From: Amycolatopsis xylanica | GTDB taxonomy: Bacteria; Actinomycetota; Actinomycetes; Mycobacteriales; Pseudonocardiaceae | Length of the DNA: 64,000 nt | Direction: 5' to 3' | NCBI RefSeq assembly: GCF_900107045.1 | Contig: NZ_FNON01000001.1 | Coordinates: 1,674,001-1,738,000, forward strand | Shown here: piece by piece, positions 41,600-49,838 of the stretch | How the letters are laid out: each line of letters starts with the position of its first letter | Numbering within the stretch: the first letter of the stretch is position 1 | Made by a program: the position numbers and the translations under genes | Notes under the pieces: model-generated | Databases searched by the model: none | What the model was told of the DNA's origin: nothing | Seen by the model: only the letters and a program-made list of their open reading frames with translations

Positions 41600-42037
41600 C
41601 TAACGCGCCTCGAGCACCCGCGTGAGGCGTTTCTCGGTGTCGTTGCCGACCTTCTCGAAGACGGCCTTGGCGACCGGAGCGGCGAGTTTCGCGACGCCGT
41701 GGAACTCGATCGTGGCGTGGTAGGTCAGTTTCGACGTCCCCGCTTCGTCACCCGCGACAACGGAGATGTCGTCGGTCGAGGTCGCGGTGTCGTTCTCGCC
41801 GACGAACACGACCCGTCCGGGTTCGAGACGCTTCAGCTCGTAGGTCAGCTCCGTCTTCACCCCGGCGATCTTGGACACGTTGTGCCAGCGCGCGCCGACC
41901 GCGACCTCTCCCCCGCCGATCCGCTCGCAGGACACGGTTCCCGGATCCCACTCGACAGCGCGGGAGAAATCGCGCAGGTAGTCGACCACGGCCTCCGGCG
42001 ACGCCGCCACGGTGAAACTCCTGGTTACCTCGACCAT
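41600..42037 (-). CDS. SRPBCC (polyketide cyclase/dehydrase-like) protein
   Basis: A 145-residue protein with a clear SRPBCC pattern: VEVTRSFTVAASPEAVVDYL at the N-terminus, FSRAVEWDPGT, then strands RWHNVSKIAGVKTELTYELK and VVFVGENDTATSTDDIS, and a long C-terminal helix. The family binds hydrophobic ligands in a helix-grip cavity; the polyketide cyclase label is generic. GAGGAGAG precedes ATG 42037. It follows the inositol-phosphatase-like gene by 32 bp on the same strand and probably shares its transcript. Confidence 0.82.
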   Translation of the reverse strand: MVEVTRSFTVAASPEAVVDYLRDFSRAVEWDPGTVSCERIGGGEVAVGARWHNVSKIAGVKTELTYELKRLEPGRVVFVGENDTATSTDDISVVAGDEAGTSKLTYHATIEFHGVAKLAAPVAKAVFEKVGNDTEKRLTRVLEAR

Positions 42038-42069
42038 GCTCACTCTCCTCAGCCCCAAGTCGTCAGCTA

Positions 42070-42870
42070 TTACCCGTGGGTGGAGCGGGGCAAACTCGAG
42101 AGGACTTCCAGCGCGGCGCCGTGTACGCCGGGCGCGGCCGCGAGGTAGCTCCGGCTGGCCGGTGCCCACGGTTTGCCGTCGAGGTCGGTCACGACACCTC
42201 CGGCCTCCAGGACCAGCAGCACACCCGCGGCATGGGACCGGACGTTGTCGAACTGCCAGTGCGCGTCCATCCGGCCCGCGGCGATCTGGGCGAGCTGATG
42301 GGTCACCGGCACCGACACGCGCACGGAGAGCGCGGTGGTCATCATCGTCGTCAAGGCCGCGCCCATCCGCTTCGCGAGTTCGGGATCGTGGCCCGGCTGG
42401 GCCTGACCGGTCCCGACCAGTGCGCCGTCCAGCGCCGTCTTGGCCGAAACCCTCAGCCGGACGCCGTTGAGGAACGCCCCGCCGCCTTCGGTCGCGGTGA
42501 ACATCTCGTCGAGGACCGGGAAGTAGACCACCGCCAGCACCGGGCGGCCGTCACGGACGAGGCTCACGCCGACGTTCCACTCGGGCATGCCGTGCGCGGC
42601 GTTGACGTTGCCGCCGACCGGGTCGATGAGCCACCAGTCGCCCGGGTCGAGAGGTCCGGATCCGTGTTCGTCGTTGAGCCAGCCCGCGCTCGGCAAGGCC
42701 TCGGTCAACGCCGGTCGCAGTACGTCCACGACAGCCGCGTCGTTCGCTTGGAGGTGCGTGAGCAGTTCGGGGAGCCCGGACTGGCGGGACTCCGTGGAAT
42801 AGCGCGACATCATCCGTGCGCCGGCGTGCCGGACGGCGGCGACGGTGGCGGCGAGCAGGTTCTGGTTCAT
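42070..42870 (-). CDS. Inositol monophosphatase-like protein with altered metal site
   Basis: The 266-residue protein has the FIG/IMPase fold outline (LNDEHGSG, WWLIDPVGGNVNAAHGMPEW, SHAAGVLLVLEAGGVVTDL). The key motif normally reads DPxDGTxNF; here it is DPVGGNVNA, so the second aspartate is Gly. The distal WDxAAG motif reads RSHAAG, losing another metal-ligand aspartate. Two of the expected magnesium ligands are therefore missing and normal phosphatase chemistry is unlikely. The protein may bind a sugar phosphate without hydrolysing it or have changed activity. It is divergent from a LysR gene, its probable regulator, and co-directional with the SRPBCC gene. Confidence 0.8.
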   Translation of the reverse strand: MNQNLLAATVAAVRHAGARMMSRYSTESRQSGLPELLTHLQANDAAVVDVLRPALTEALPSAGWLNDEHGSGPLDPGDWWLIDPVGGNVNAAHGMPEWNVGVSLVRDGRPVLAVVYFPVLDEMFTATEGGGAFLNGVRLRVSAKTALDGALVGTGQAQPGHDPELAKRMGAALTTMMTTALSVRVSVPVTHQLAQIAAGRMDAHWQFDNVRSHAAGVLLVLEAGGVVTDLDGKPWAPASRSYLAAAPGVHGAALEVLSSLPRSTHG

Positions 42871-42910
42871 GGAATGCTCCTCAATTGATCGACGTGCATC
42901 TCAGGCTTGC

Positions 42911-42916
42911 TAGGAT
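42911..42916 (+). promoter_or_regulatory. Leaderless -10 element of the LysR gene
   Basis: TAGGAT lies eight bases before the GTG at 42925 in the 54-bp region divergent from the IMPase-like gene; no ribosome binding site intervenes. Confidence 0.45.
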
Positions 42917-42924
42917 TAACTTTT

Positions 42925-43824
42925 GTGCAATTGGACTTGAATCTGCTGACCGTGCTGGACGCTCTGCTCGAAGAGGGCACCGTGATGGGCGCGGCCGAGC
43001 GGTTGCATCTGTCCTCACCCGCGGTCAGCCGCACACTCGGCCGGCTCCGCAAGGTCACGGGGGACGACATTTTGGTGCGCACCGGTCATTCCATGGCCCC
43101 CACCCCGTACGCGGAGTCGGTGCGCGAGGAGGTGCACCGGCTGGTCCGTCAAGCGCACGCGGTGCTCTCGCCGATCCGCGAGCTGGACTTGGCCGAACTC
43201 GATCGCACCTTCACGATCCAATGTCATGACGCGGTGGCCACGTCGCTGGTGCCGGTGCTGGTCGGGAGGATCCAGCGGCAGGCTTCCGGGGTGCGGGTGC
43301 GGGTGGTGGCCGAGCGCCCCGTCGACACCGACGACCTGCGGCACGGCCGCGTCGACCTGGAACTCGGCGGCGAGGGGCCCAAGCTGCCCGAGTTCCGGTC
43401 CGAGCCGCTCGGCGAGGATCGGCTCGTCGTGGCGATGCGCGCGGACCACCCTTGCGCCGCCGGACTCGACCTGCCCGCCTACGCGACGCAGCCGCATGTG
43501 GTGATCTCGCGGCGTGGCCGCCTCACCGCGCCGATCGACGAGGTGCTCGCCGCCGAAGGCTTGCGGCGCACGGTGATCGCGTCGGTGGCGACGGTGGCCA
43601 CCGCGCTGCGGATCGCCGCCCGCGGCGACGCGCTGGTCACCTGCACGGCGACACTCGGCCGCCCGCTCATCGAAGCGTTCGGTCTCGTGGTCCGGCCGCT
43701 GCCGATCGAGAGCCCGGCGGCGACGATCCACTGCACCTGGCACCAGCGCTACGATTCCGACCCCGCCCACGCCTGGCTCCGCGAGCAGGTCCGGGCGTCG
43801 CTCGAAGAGATCAACGCCGGCTGA
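42925..43824 (+). CDS. LysR-family transcriptional regulator
   Basis: A 299-residue LysR regulator: winged helix at the N-terminus (LNLLTVLDALLEEGTVMGAA, LSSPAVSRTLGRLRKVTGD) and a periplasmic-binding-like effector domain (LDRTFTIQCHDAVATSLVP, DRLVVAMRADHPCA). GTG at 42925 immediately precedes the conserved QLDLNLL motif of the family and follows a -10 element by eight bases. It is divergent from the IMPase-like/SRPBCC unit, the standard LysR arrangement, so it probably controls that unit and itself. The effector is unknown. Confidence 0.9.
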   Translation: MQLDLNLLTVLDALLEEGTVMGAAERLHLSSPAVSRTLGRLRKVTGDDILVRTGHSMAPTPYAESVREEVHRLVRQAHAVLSPIRELDLAELDRTFTIQCHDAVATSLVPVLVGRIQRQASGVRVRVVAERPVDTDDLRHGRVDLELGGEGPKLPEFRSEPLGEDRLVVAMRADHPCAAGLDLPAYATQPHVVISRRGRLTAPIDEVLAAEGLRRTVIASVATVATALRIAARGDALVTCTATLGRPLIEAFGLVVRPLPIESPAATIHCTWHQRYDSDPAHAWLREQVRASLEEINAG

Positions 43825-43827
43825 CCG

Positions 43828-44436
43828 CTACTCCGCCAAAGGCAGTGCCACCGCACCGGGAAAACCCGGCGTCTCGGCTTCATCGAGCATCGCCGCGGCG
43901 ACGGTTTCCCGGCTGACCTTGGCGCCGAGGTCGAACGGCGGCGCCGCCTCCAGGCCGACCGTGCGGCGGCGCGTGCTTTCCGGGCCATCAGTGAGCAATC
44001 CGGCGTGGAAGACCGTACCCCCGGCCGCGAGCACGGTGTTGTCGGCTTCGACCTTGTCCGCGAGCCGGTCACCCAGCACCTTGGCGAGCACGCTCGCGCC
44101 CTCGCCCGCCACCTCGGCCGACTTCCCGGTTCCGTAAGCGCCAAGCCAGATCACGCGCCGCGGGCCCGCGGCTACGACTGCTCGGGCACCTGTCAGGAGA
44201 ATGCCGGCCCGGTCCGTGCCGAGCGCCGAAAGGACAACGGAATCGCCGTCCACCACGGCGGCGATGCCGGCCGCGTCGGTCACGTCGGCCGCCACTTTGC
44301 GCAGGTTCGGGGAGTCGGGCAGCGCGATCCGCCCGGGATCACGCGCGAGGGCGGTCACGGTGTGACCACGGCGCAAAGCCTGCCGGGTCAAGGCGATTCC
44401 GGTCTGGCCGGAGGCCGCGAGGACTGTGAGGTTCAT
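43828..44436 (-). CDS. NAD(P)-binding SDR-like (NmrA/BVR-B type) protein
   Basis: A 202-residue atypical short-chain dehydrogenase with Rossmann motif LTVLAASGQTGIALTRQALRRGH, then TALARDP, KVAADVTDAAGIAAVVDG, VVLSALGT and RRVIWLGAYG. Layout and length resemble NAD(P)H-binding proteins of the NmrA/biliverdin reductase B group. No Tyr-xxx-Lys is apparent. Its stop lies three bases from the convergent LysR stop. The ATG at 44436 follows TAGCGT (44444-44449) by seven bases. The function is probably redox sensing or reduction of small molecules. Confidence 0.8.
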   Translation of the reverse strand: MNLTVLAASGQTGIALTRQALRRGHTVTALARDPGRIALPDSPNLRKVAADVTDAAGIAAVVDGDSVVLSALGTDRAGILLTGARAVVAAGPRRVIWLGAYGTGKSAEVAGEGASVLAKVLGDRLADKVEADNTVLAAGGTVFHAGLLTDGPESTRRRTVGLEAAPPFDLGAKVSRETVAAAMLDEAETPGFPGAVALPLAE

Positions 44437-44443
44437 GCCGAAA

Positions 44444-44449
44444 ACGCTA
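44444..44449 (-). promoter_or_regulatory. Leaderless -10 element of the SDR-like gene
   Basis: On the minus strand TAGCGT is followed by seven bases and then the ATG at 44436, with no Shine-Dalgarno sequence. Confidence 0.4.
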
Positions 44450-44541
44450 GGCAGTACGACACTTAACATCAAGTGCAAGCATCTGACTCATCAAGTTACC
44501 CAGACGCAAGACCGCATGTCACGAGCGGTGGGAATCGGGGA

Positions 44542-45108
44542 TCACAACAGCCGGTCGACGAGCCTGTCGAGGTAGTCCGCGGTGAGCGGGCCCATGTCGA
44601 ACAGGACGCGGATGTACATCGGGGCCAGGAGGTGATCCAGCACGTCGAACGCGTCGGGTGCGTGCTCGCCACGGTCGTGGGCGCGATCGAGCATGGACCG
44701 CAGTTGCCGCATCCGTTCGGCGCGGAGGTTGGCGGCGGCCCGCAGGCCCTGCTGACCGTTGCGCGACAAGGCAACGGCCAGGTGCAGCACCGCCGGGCCG
44801 TCGGGTCCGGTGATTTCGCGGGCCACTTGGGCCACGTAAGCGCGCAGGTCGCCGTCCAGGCTCCCGGTGTCAGGCATCGGTGACACCGCGTTGAGGCGGG
44901 TGAGCGCCACGTCGGCGAGCAGGCTTTCCAGATTGCCCCACCGGCGGTAGATGCTGCTGTCGGCCACGCCCGCGCGGGCCGCGACCTCGCCGACGGTGAA
45001 GTTGCCGTAGCCGCGTTCGCCGATCAGGTCGGTGACGGCCCGGTGCACCGCCGCGCCGACGCGGGCGGCGCGCCCGCCGGGCCGCCGGACTGGCTCTCGC
45101 TCGTTCAC
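44542..45108 (-). CDS. TetR-family regulator, divergent from an FAD monooxygenase
   Basis: A 188-residue TetR regulator with helix-turn-helix (AVTDLIGERGYGNFTVGEVA, ARAGVADSSIYRRWGNLESL) and a TetR C-terminal domain (LRSMLDRAHDRGEHAPDAF). I prefer the GTG at 45108 (VNEREPVRRPGGRAAR); AAGG lies about ten bases upstream. The open frame to 45180 would translate through the AACGCAG operator sites. It is divergent from a FAD-dependent monooxygenase, which it probably represses. This pairing is common for flavin hydroxylases acting on aromatic compounds or antibiotics. Confidence 0.85.
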   Translation of the reverse strand: MNEREPVRRPGGRAARVGAAVHRAVTDLIGERGYGNFTVGEVAARAGVADSSIYRRWGNLESLLADVALTRLNAVSPMPDTGSLDGDLRAYVAQVAREITGPDGPAVLHLAVALSRNGQQGLRAAANLRAERMRQLRSMLDRAHDRGEHAPDAFDVLDHLLAPMYIRVLFDMGPLTADYLDRLVDRLL

Positions 45109-45120
45109 GCCAGCCACCTT

Positions 45121-45178
45121 AACGCAGTCGACGCTTGCGTTTGTGCGGCGAGATCCTTTATGGTCCTCTAACGCAGTC
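45121..45178. promoter_or_regulatory. Repeated AACGCAGTC sites in the TetR/monooxygenase promoter region
   Basis: AACGCAGTC occurs at 45121-45129 and 45170-45178. The first copy is followed by TTGCGTT-type inverted sequence (AACGCA...TGCGTT, 45121-45141), giving a palindrome of TetR-operator size, and the second by a weaker inverted partner. They flank a TTTATGGT -10-like region. Confidence 0.5.
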
Positions 45179-45261
45179 ACAGGCTGCTTTAGCGCGCCGT
45201 CATGGAAACGCTCTCCGCGTCAGCCGTGGCCGGCGCGACCAACGATTGAGAGGAATTGCTT

Positions 45262-46854
45262 GTGGCTCCGTCGGGCGAGGCCGTAGGTAGTCGATCAAGC
45301 CGGGCCGCGGACTACTCCGTGGTGATCGCCGGAGGCGGCCCGGTGGGCCTGATGGTGGCGTGCGAGCTGGGCTTGGCCGGCGTCGACGTGCTGGTGATCG
45401 AGCGGCTCACGAGTATCGACCCGACGATGAAGGCCGGGTACGTGAACTTGGCTACGGCCCAAGCCTTTCAGCGGCGTGGCATGTTGCCGCGGCTGCGGGA
45501 GCGGCACGACGCCGCGGTGGAGCGGATGCGGAAGTTCCTGGCGTCCAAGGGAATCGGGAACGCTGCCGGCGGCGGTCCGGTCGGAGCCCACTTCGGGGGC
45601 ATTGTGGTCGACACCGGCCTGGTTGATTTCACCGGTCCGATGTTCGCGCACGCCGGACCGGCGGCGGGCGTGATCCTGGTGTCCCAGCAGGAGATCGAGG
45701 CGCTGCTGAATGAGCGTGCGGCCGACCTCGGCGTCACGGTGCTGCGCGGCGCCGAAGTCGCCGGATTCGCCGCCGAGGGTGACGGTGTCACGGTCACCTT
45801 GGGCGACGGGCGCACGGTTCGAGGCGAATGGCTGGTGGGCGCGGACGGCGGGCGCAGTGTCGTGCGCAAGCTCGCCGGGTTCGAATTCCCCGGCGTGGAC
45901 CCGGAAGTCACAGCGCGCCAGTTCGTTGTCGACATGATCGGGCACGAGAAACTGCGCGCCGGGTGGAATCGGACCGACGGCGGCGTTTACCTGCACGGGC
46001 CGTACCCGGGACGGGTGGTCACCGTCGAGTTCGACGGCCCACCGGAAGATCGTGAAGCACCCATCACGCCGGCGGAACTGGAGGCGACGATACGGAAGGT
46101 GGCGGGTGTCGACGTCGAGGTCACGGCGATCCACTCGGCCACTCGCTTCACCGACCACACGCGACAGGCGACCACGTATCGACTGGGCCGGGTGCTGCTG
46201 GCAGGCGATGCGGCACACGTGCATTCGCCCTTGGGCGGGCAAGGGCAGAACCTCGGCATCGGTGACGCGGTGAACCTGGGGTGGAAACTCGCCGCCGTGG
46301 TGCAGGGCACGGCGCCAGAGGATTTGCTCGACACCTACACCGCCGAGCGGCATCCGGCGGGCAAGTGGGTGCTGGACTGGACGCGCGCACAAGTCGCCGC
46401 CATGCGAACCGATGCGCGCAGCCAGGCCCTGCGCACCGTGCTCACCGACCTCATCTCCACACCCGACGGCGCGACCTATGTGCTGGCCAAGCTTTCCGGT
46501 GTACTGCACCGGTACGAGTCCGGAAACCACGACCTGGTCGGAGCACCCGCCCCGGACATCGAACTGGCCGACGGCACACGCGTCGCCGACCACTGCGCGG
46601 ACGGACGTGCACTGCTACTGGATCTCGCCGACAACGCGACCGTGCGGGACGCGGCCGACGGCTGGGCGACCCGGGTCCGGGTGCTGTCGATCAAACCCGC
46701 GCACCAGGTGGCGTGGTCCGCGATACTCGTGCGGCCCGACGGATACGTCGCGTGGGCCGCCGACGAGAACCCCGATATGTCCGCCCTGTCGGTCGCCCTG
46801 CGCCAGTGGTTCGGCGAGCCGGCTCTTCGAGATTCTTCACCGTCGGAAGTGTGA
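45262..46854 (+). CDS. FAD-dependent aromatic monooxygenase (PheA/TfdB type)
   Basis: The 530-residue flavoprotein shows the FAD-binding GxGxxG motif in VVIAGGGPVGLMVACELG, the DG motif GADGGRSVVRKLAG and the GD motif VLLAGDAAHVHSPLGGQGQN. A C-terminal thioredoxin-like domain (ALLLDLADNATVRD) is typical of phenol/polyketide hydroxylases. Such enzymes hydroxylate aromatic rings with NAD(P)H and oxygen; rifamycin-type monooxygenases belong to the same broad family. GTG 45262 is favoured because AGAGGA precedes it by seven bases; TTG at 45256 is an alternative. The gene is divergent from a TetR repressor, consistent with substrate induction. Confidence 0.88.
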   Translation: MAPSGEAVGSRSSRAADYSVVIAGGGPVGLMVACELGLAGVDVLVIERLTSIDPTMKAGYVNLATAQAFQRRGMLPRLRERHDAAVERMRKFLASKGIGNAAGGGPVGAHFGGIVVDTGLVDFTGPMFAHAGPAAGVILVSQQEIEALLNERAADLGVTVLRGAEVAGFAAEGDGVTVTLGDGRTVRGEWLVGADGGRSVVRKLAGFEFPGVDPEVTARQFVVDMIGHEKLRAGWNRTDGGVYLHGPYPGRVVTVEFDGPPEDREAPITPAELEATIRKVAGVDVEVTAIHSATRFTDHTRQATTYRLGRVLLAGDAAHVHSPLGGQGQNLGIGDAVNLGWKLAAVVQGTAPEDLLDTYTAERHPAGKWVLDWTRAQVAAMRTDARSQALRTVLTDLISTPDGATYVLAKLSGVLHRYESGNHDLVGAPAPDIELADGTRVADHCADGRALLLDLADNATVRDAADGWATRVRVLSIKPAHQVAWSAILVRPDGYVAWAADENPDMSALSVALRQWFGEPALRDSSPSEV

Positions 46855-46920
46855 ACTCCCCGCCAACTGGCCGTCAGCGGGGAGGTCACACTGGTCCGCC
46901 GAGGCAGTGCGCCGTGGCGA

Positions 46921-47370
46921 TCAGGTCTGGCACTGGGAAGTCGCAGCGCTGGTCCAGTTGCTCCAGGCACCTCCCGCGGGCTTGACGTGGACGCGGATCT
47001 CGACCCTGTGGGGAGCGCAAACGCGGGTCTGACTGCCGATTTCGATGGGGCCGATGGTACTGCGGGCGCCGACACTGGTGCGCCCGTTGCCTATCTTCGC
47101 CCAGTTGCCGGAGCCGTCGTTGAGAAAAGCTTCATAGTCGACCCGGGCGGCGTGAGCGCTGGTGTTCCGCAGAACAACGTGGGCTTTGATATCGCGGATG
47201 GGGAGCGGTCCTTGCTGACCCCTTTCAGCGCTGATGCAGCCATTGGCGCCGATCGGCCCGCTCGAGACGCCGCCACCACAGGCGACGGCGGCGGCGTTGG
47301 CATTGGTGGAGGAAAGCAGCATGGCAAGCGCGGAGGCCGCCAATAGAGCTGCGATGCGAGTCAGTCGCAT
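46921..47370 (-). CDS. Small secreted Cys-containing protein
   Basis: A 149-residue exported protein: signal peptide (IAALLAASALAMLLSSTNAN, cleavage near ANA-AA), then a beta-rich domain (IKAHVVLRNTSAHAARVDYE, RVEIRVHVKPAGGAWSNW) with four cysteines, one near the end (SQCQT). No motif is recognised. AGGAC precedes the ATG at 47370. It stands alone, convergent with the monooxygenase gene. A 13-bp palindrome, GTCCAA-T-TTGGAC, lies at 47423-47435, 53 bp upstream, and may be a regulator site. Confidence 0.7.
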   Translation of the reverse strand: MRLTRIAALLAASALAMLLSSTNANAAAVACGGGVSSGPIGANGCISAERGQQGPLPIRDIKAHVVLRNTSAHAARVDYEAFLNDGSGNWAKIGNGRTSVGARSTIGPIEIGSQTRVCAPHRVEIRVHVKPAGGAWSNWTSAATSQCQT

Positions 47371-47621
47371 GAGCGAAGTCCTGTCGTCGGGTGAATCGCT
47401 AAAAACAGACATTCCTGCTTGGGTCCAATTTGGACTCCGAAGATGTGAGATTTCCTTCTCGTGATCGCGGTTTGGTGCCGCTTGCCCAGCATCCAGCCAA
47501 GGCCGCCCAGATTTCGCCCAAACGGTGCCCACGCGCAGAGCTGCGACCGACGAACAGCCAAAGGTCCGGGGGCGGGTCTCTGCATGGGAGCACCTAGCCA
47601 GCGCGCCACACAACCGCCACA

Positions 47622-47644
47622 ATGTAGGTTAGGCTAACCTACAT
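47622..47644. promoter_or_regulatory. Iron box (IdeR/DmdR/DtxR-type operator)
   Basis: A perfect 11-bp inverted repeat around one base. Its central 19 bases, GTAGGTTAGGCTAACCTAC, match the DtxR/IdeR consensus TTAGGTTAGGCTAACCTAA at 17 of 19 positions. It lies 13 bp before the GTG of the SRPBCC gene, so that gene should be repressed when iron is sufficient. Confidence 0.75.
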
Positions 47645-47657
47645 CAAGGAGTTCGCA

Positions 47658-48164
47658 GTGAGGACCATTCGCGTACAGACCGACTTGCCCACCAGCGCCG
47701 AGAACGTCTGGCAGGCCATGCAACACGCCGCCTCGTTCCTGTATGTCACCCGTGGACTGTTCGGCTTCCCGGCACTGGCCGGCCGCACTGCCCCCTTCCA
47801 GGCCGGCGAGCGGGGCACCGGCTGGCTCTTGCTATTTCACCTGATCCCCTTGTCGCGCCACACCATCCACCTCGTCGAGGTCGACGAGGCCACCCGCACC
47901 CTGCGCTCCCGTGAGCGCGGCGGCGTCCTGAAAGCCTGGAACCACACCCTGCACGTCGAGCCGGTCGACGAGCAACGCTGCCGCTACAGCGACACCGTCG
48001 AGATCGACGCCGGCCGGCTGACCGGCGTCGTCGCCCGCGTCGCCGTGGGGATCTACCGCTATCGGCAGCGCCGGTGGCGCAAGCTCGTCCACCAGCACCT
48101 GCTGCCCACCGGCCCCCGATACGGTCACCGCACAGCCACCATGCCGACGAGCGCGCACATGTGA
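47658..48164 (+). CDS. SRPBCC-family protein, probably iron-regulated
   Basis: A 168-residue SRPBCC protein: RVQTDLPTSAENVWQAMQHA at the N-terminus, a beta-sheet region (HTIHLVEVDEATRTLRSRER, HTLHVEPVDEQRCRYSDTVE) and a long basic C-terminal helix (YRYRQRRWRKLVHQHLL). The GTG at 47658 follows AAGGAG by six bases. The iron box directly upstream (47622-47644) suggests expression under iron limitation. That would fit a role in handling a siderophore, haem or another hydrophobic ligand, but this is inference; SRPBCC proteins have many ligands. Confidence 0.8.
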   Translation: MRTIRVQTDLPTSAENVWQAMQHAASFLYVTRGLFGFPALAGRTAPFQAGERGTGWLLLFHLIPLSRHTIHLVEVDEATRTLRSRERGGVLKAWNHTLHVEPVDEQRCRYSDTVEIDAGRLTGVVARVAVGIYRYRQRRWRKLVHQHLLPTGPRYGHRTATMPTSAHM

Positions 48165-48202
48165 CCTCAGCCACTCCGCAGGCTTCCCCGTGGGCACTTT
48201 GC

Positions 48203-48208
48203 TAGCTT
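48203..48208 (+). promoter_or_regulatory. Leaderless -10 element of the carboxylesterase gene
   Basis: TAGCTT is followed by seven bases and the ATG at 48216; no Shine-Dalgarno sequence is present. It decides the start over an in-frame TTG at 48207. Confidence 0.45.
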
Positions 48209-48215
48209 GAGCAGC

Positions 48216-49835
48216 ATGTTTATTCGACCAAATCATAATTTGCCTGGACGAATCACTCTTCTTGCCGTCGCTGTCGTGGGTGGACTGCTGGCCGGGGGCT
48301 TCGAAACCTCGGTCGCCGCCGAGGGTGGCGATGTGGTGATCACGGAGGCCGGGCCCGTGCACGGCGGTTCGGCCGATGGTCTGCGGATGTTCGAGGGCAT
48401 CCGGTACGCGACCGCGCGGCGCTGGGAGCCGCCGCAGCGAGTGGCGCACTGGCCTGGCGTGCAGGACGCCACCCGCCCCGGCGCCCGCTGCGCGCAGAAC
48501 GAGGACCCACCGGCAGGCACGCCCGCCTCGGCGAGCGAAGACTGCCTGTTCCTGAACGTCACGGCGCCGGCAGGCGTCCGGCGTGACCTGCCTGTGCTGG
48601 TCTACCTGCACGGAGGCGGCCTGAAGAACGGTGCGGGAAGCGACTTGGAGCCGCGACGGCTGGCGGCCCGGGAACACGCCGTGGTGGTCACGCTGAACTA
48701 CCGGCTCGGCGTGTTCGGCTTTTACAGCTACCCGGGCCTGGCCGGTTCCGGCACGTTCGGCCTGCAGGACCAGCAGGCCGCGATGGCCTGGGTCCGCCGG
48801 AACATCGCGGCGTTCGGCGGGAACGCGCACAACGTGACCCTGTTCGGCGAATCCGGTGGCGGCGACAGCGTGTGCGCGCAGCTGGTGTCCCCGTCCGCTC
48901 GCGGGCTGTTCGACAGGGTGATGATCCAAAGTGGAACGTGCGGCGACGCCAACCCGTTGGGAGCGTTGATACCCAGTGCGGCCGGTCGCGTCGCCAGCTG
49001 GCAGAAACTGTCCGCGCTGGCGGCGAACGGCGCGACCGTCGCGGCGAAGGTCGCCACGGCTTTCGGGTGCACGGCCGATGCGCTGACCTGCCTGCGCCAG
49101 CGATCGGCCGACGACCTGCTGCACAGTGCCGACGTCAACTTCGGGGCGTACTGGGGACCGGCGTACGACACGCCGCTGCTACCCGAGAAGCCCGCCGACG
49201 CGATCGCGGCAGGCCGGTTCCCGCACGTGCCGGTCATCATCGGCGCGACCAAGGACGAGGCCACGCTGCTGGTCGCGCTCATCGGCCAACCTACGAGCAG
49301 CACCTCCTACGACACCATGCTCGACCAAGCATTCGGCAAGGGCACGGCGCGGCGAAACGCGGTGACCGCGGCCTACCCGGCGACAGTGGGCTACGCGCGG
49401 ACGTGGGCCGCCATCGCGGGCGACCGCGGTTACGTCTGCCCCAACCAGCGGTCCGCGACCGTTCTCTCGCGCTATACCCGGACCTACGCCTTCGAGTTCG
49501 CCGATTCCGGCGCACCGCTCATCTTCACCCTGAAGCCGGAGACACAGGCGATCCCGGACGACGCACTGGGCGCCTACCACGGCTCGGACGTGCCCTACCT
49601 GTGGGACAGCGCGTCCGCACAGTTCCAGCTGACCCCGCCGCAGCGGACCCTGTCCGATCAGCTGCTCGACTACCTCGGCAGGTTCGCCGCGACCGGCGAC
49701 CCGAACGGCTGGGGCACCCCGTACTGGGCTAACGTCCACCCGGACGGCGCCCCGCTCGTGCAGCGGCTCGCGCCCGGCGCGGTGCGGCCTGCCCGCACCG
49801 CCGACGAACACCACTGTGCACTATGGACTGAGTGA
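48216..49835 (+). CDS. Secreted carboxylesterase/type B lipase
   Basis: The 539-residue protein is a carboxylesterase of the cholinesterase-like family. Signal segment (TLLAVAVVGGLLAGGFETS), IRYATARRWEPPQ, SEDCLFLNVTAPAG, oxyanion HGGGL, nucleophile elbow GESGGGDS, an ATKDEAT stretch and AYHGSDVPYLW with the likely catalytic His are all present. It should hydrolyse esters outside the cell. Three bases separate its stop from a TetR gene on the same strand, so both share a transcript and the TetR may control the esterase. Confidence 0.88.
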   Translation: MFIRPNHNLPGRITLLAVAVVGGLLAGGFETSVAAEGGDVVITEAGPVHGGSADGLRMFEGIRYATARRWEPPQRVAHWPGVQDATRPGARCAQNEDPPAGTPASASEDCLFLNVTAPAGVRRDLPVLVYLHGGGLKNGAGSDLEPRRLAAREHAVVVTLNYRLGVFGFYSYPGLAGSGTFGLQDQQAAMAWVRRNIAAFGGNAHNVTLFGESGGGDSVCAQLVSPSARGLFDRVMIQSGTCGDANPLGALIPSAAGRVASWQKLSALAANGATVAAKVATAFGCTADALTCLRQRSADDLLHSADVNFGAYWGPAYDTPLLPEKPADAIAAGRFPHVPVIIGATKDEATLLVALIGQPTSSTSYDTMLDQAFGKGTARRNAVTAAYPATVGYARTWAAIAGDRGYVCPNQRSATVLSRYTRTYAFEFADSGAPLIFTLKPETQAIPDDALGAYHGSDVPYLWDSASAQFQLTPPQRTLSDQLLDYLGRFAATGDPNGWGTPYWANVHPDGAPLVQRLAPGAVRPARTADEHHCALWTE

Positions 49836-49838
49836 GCG

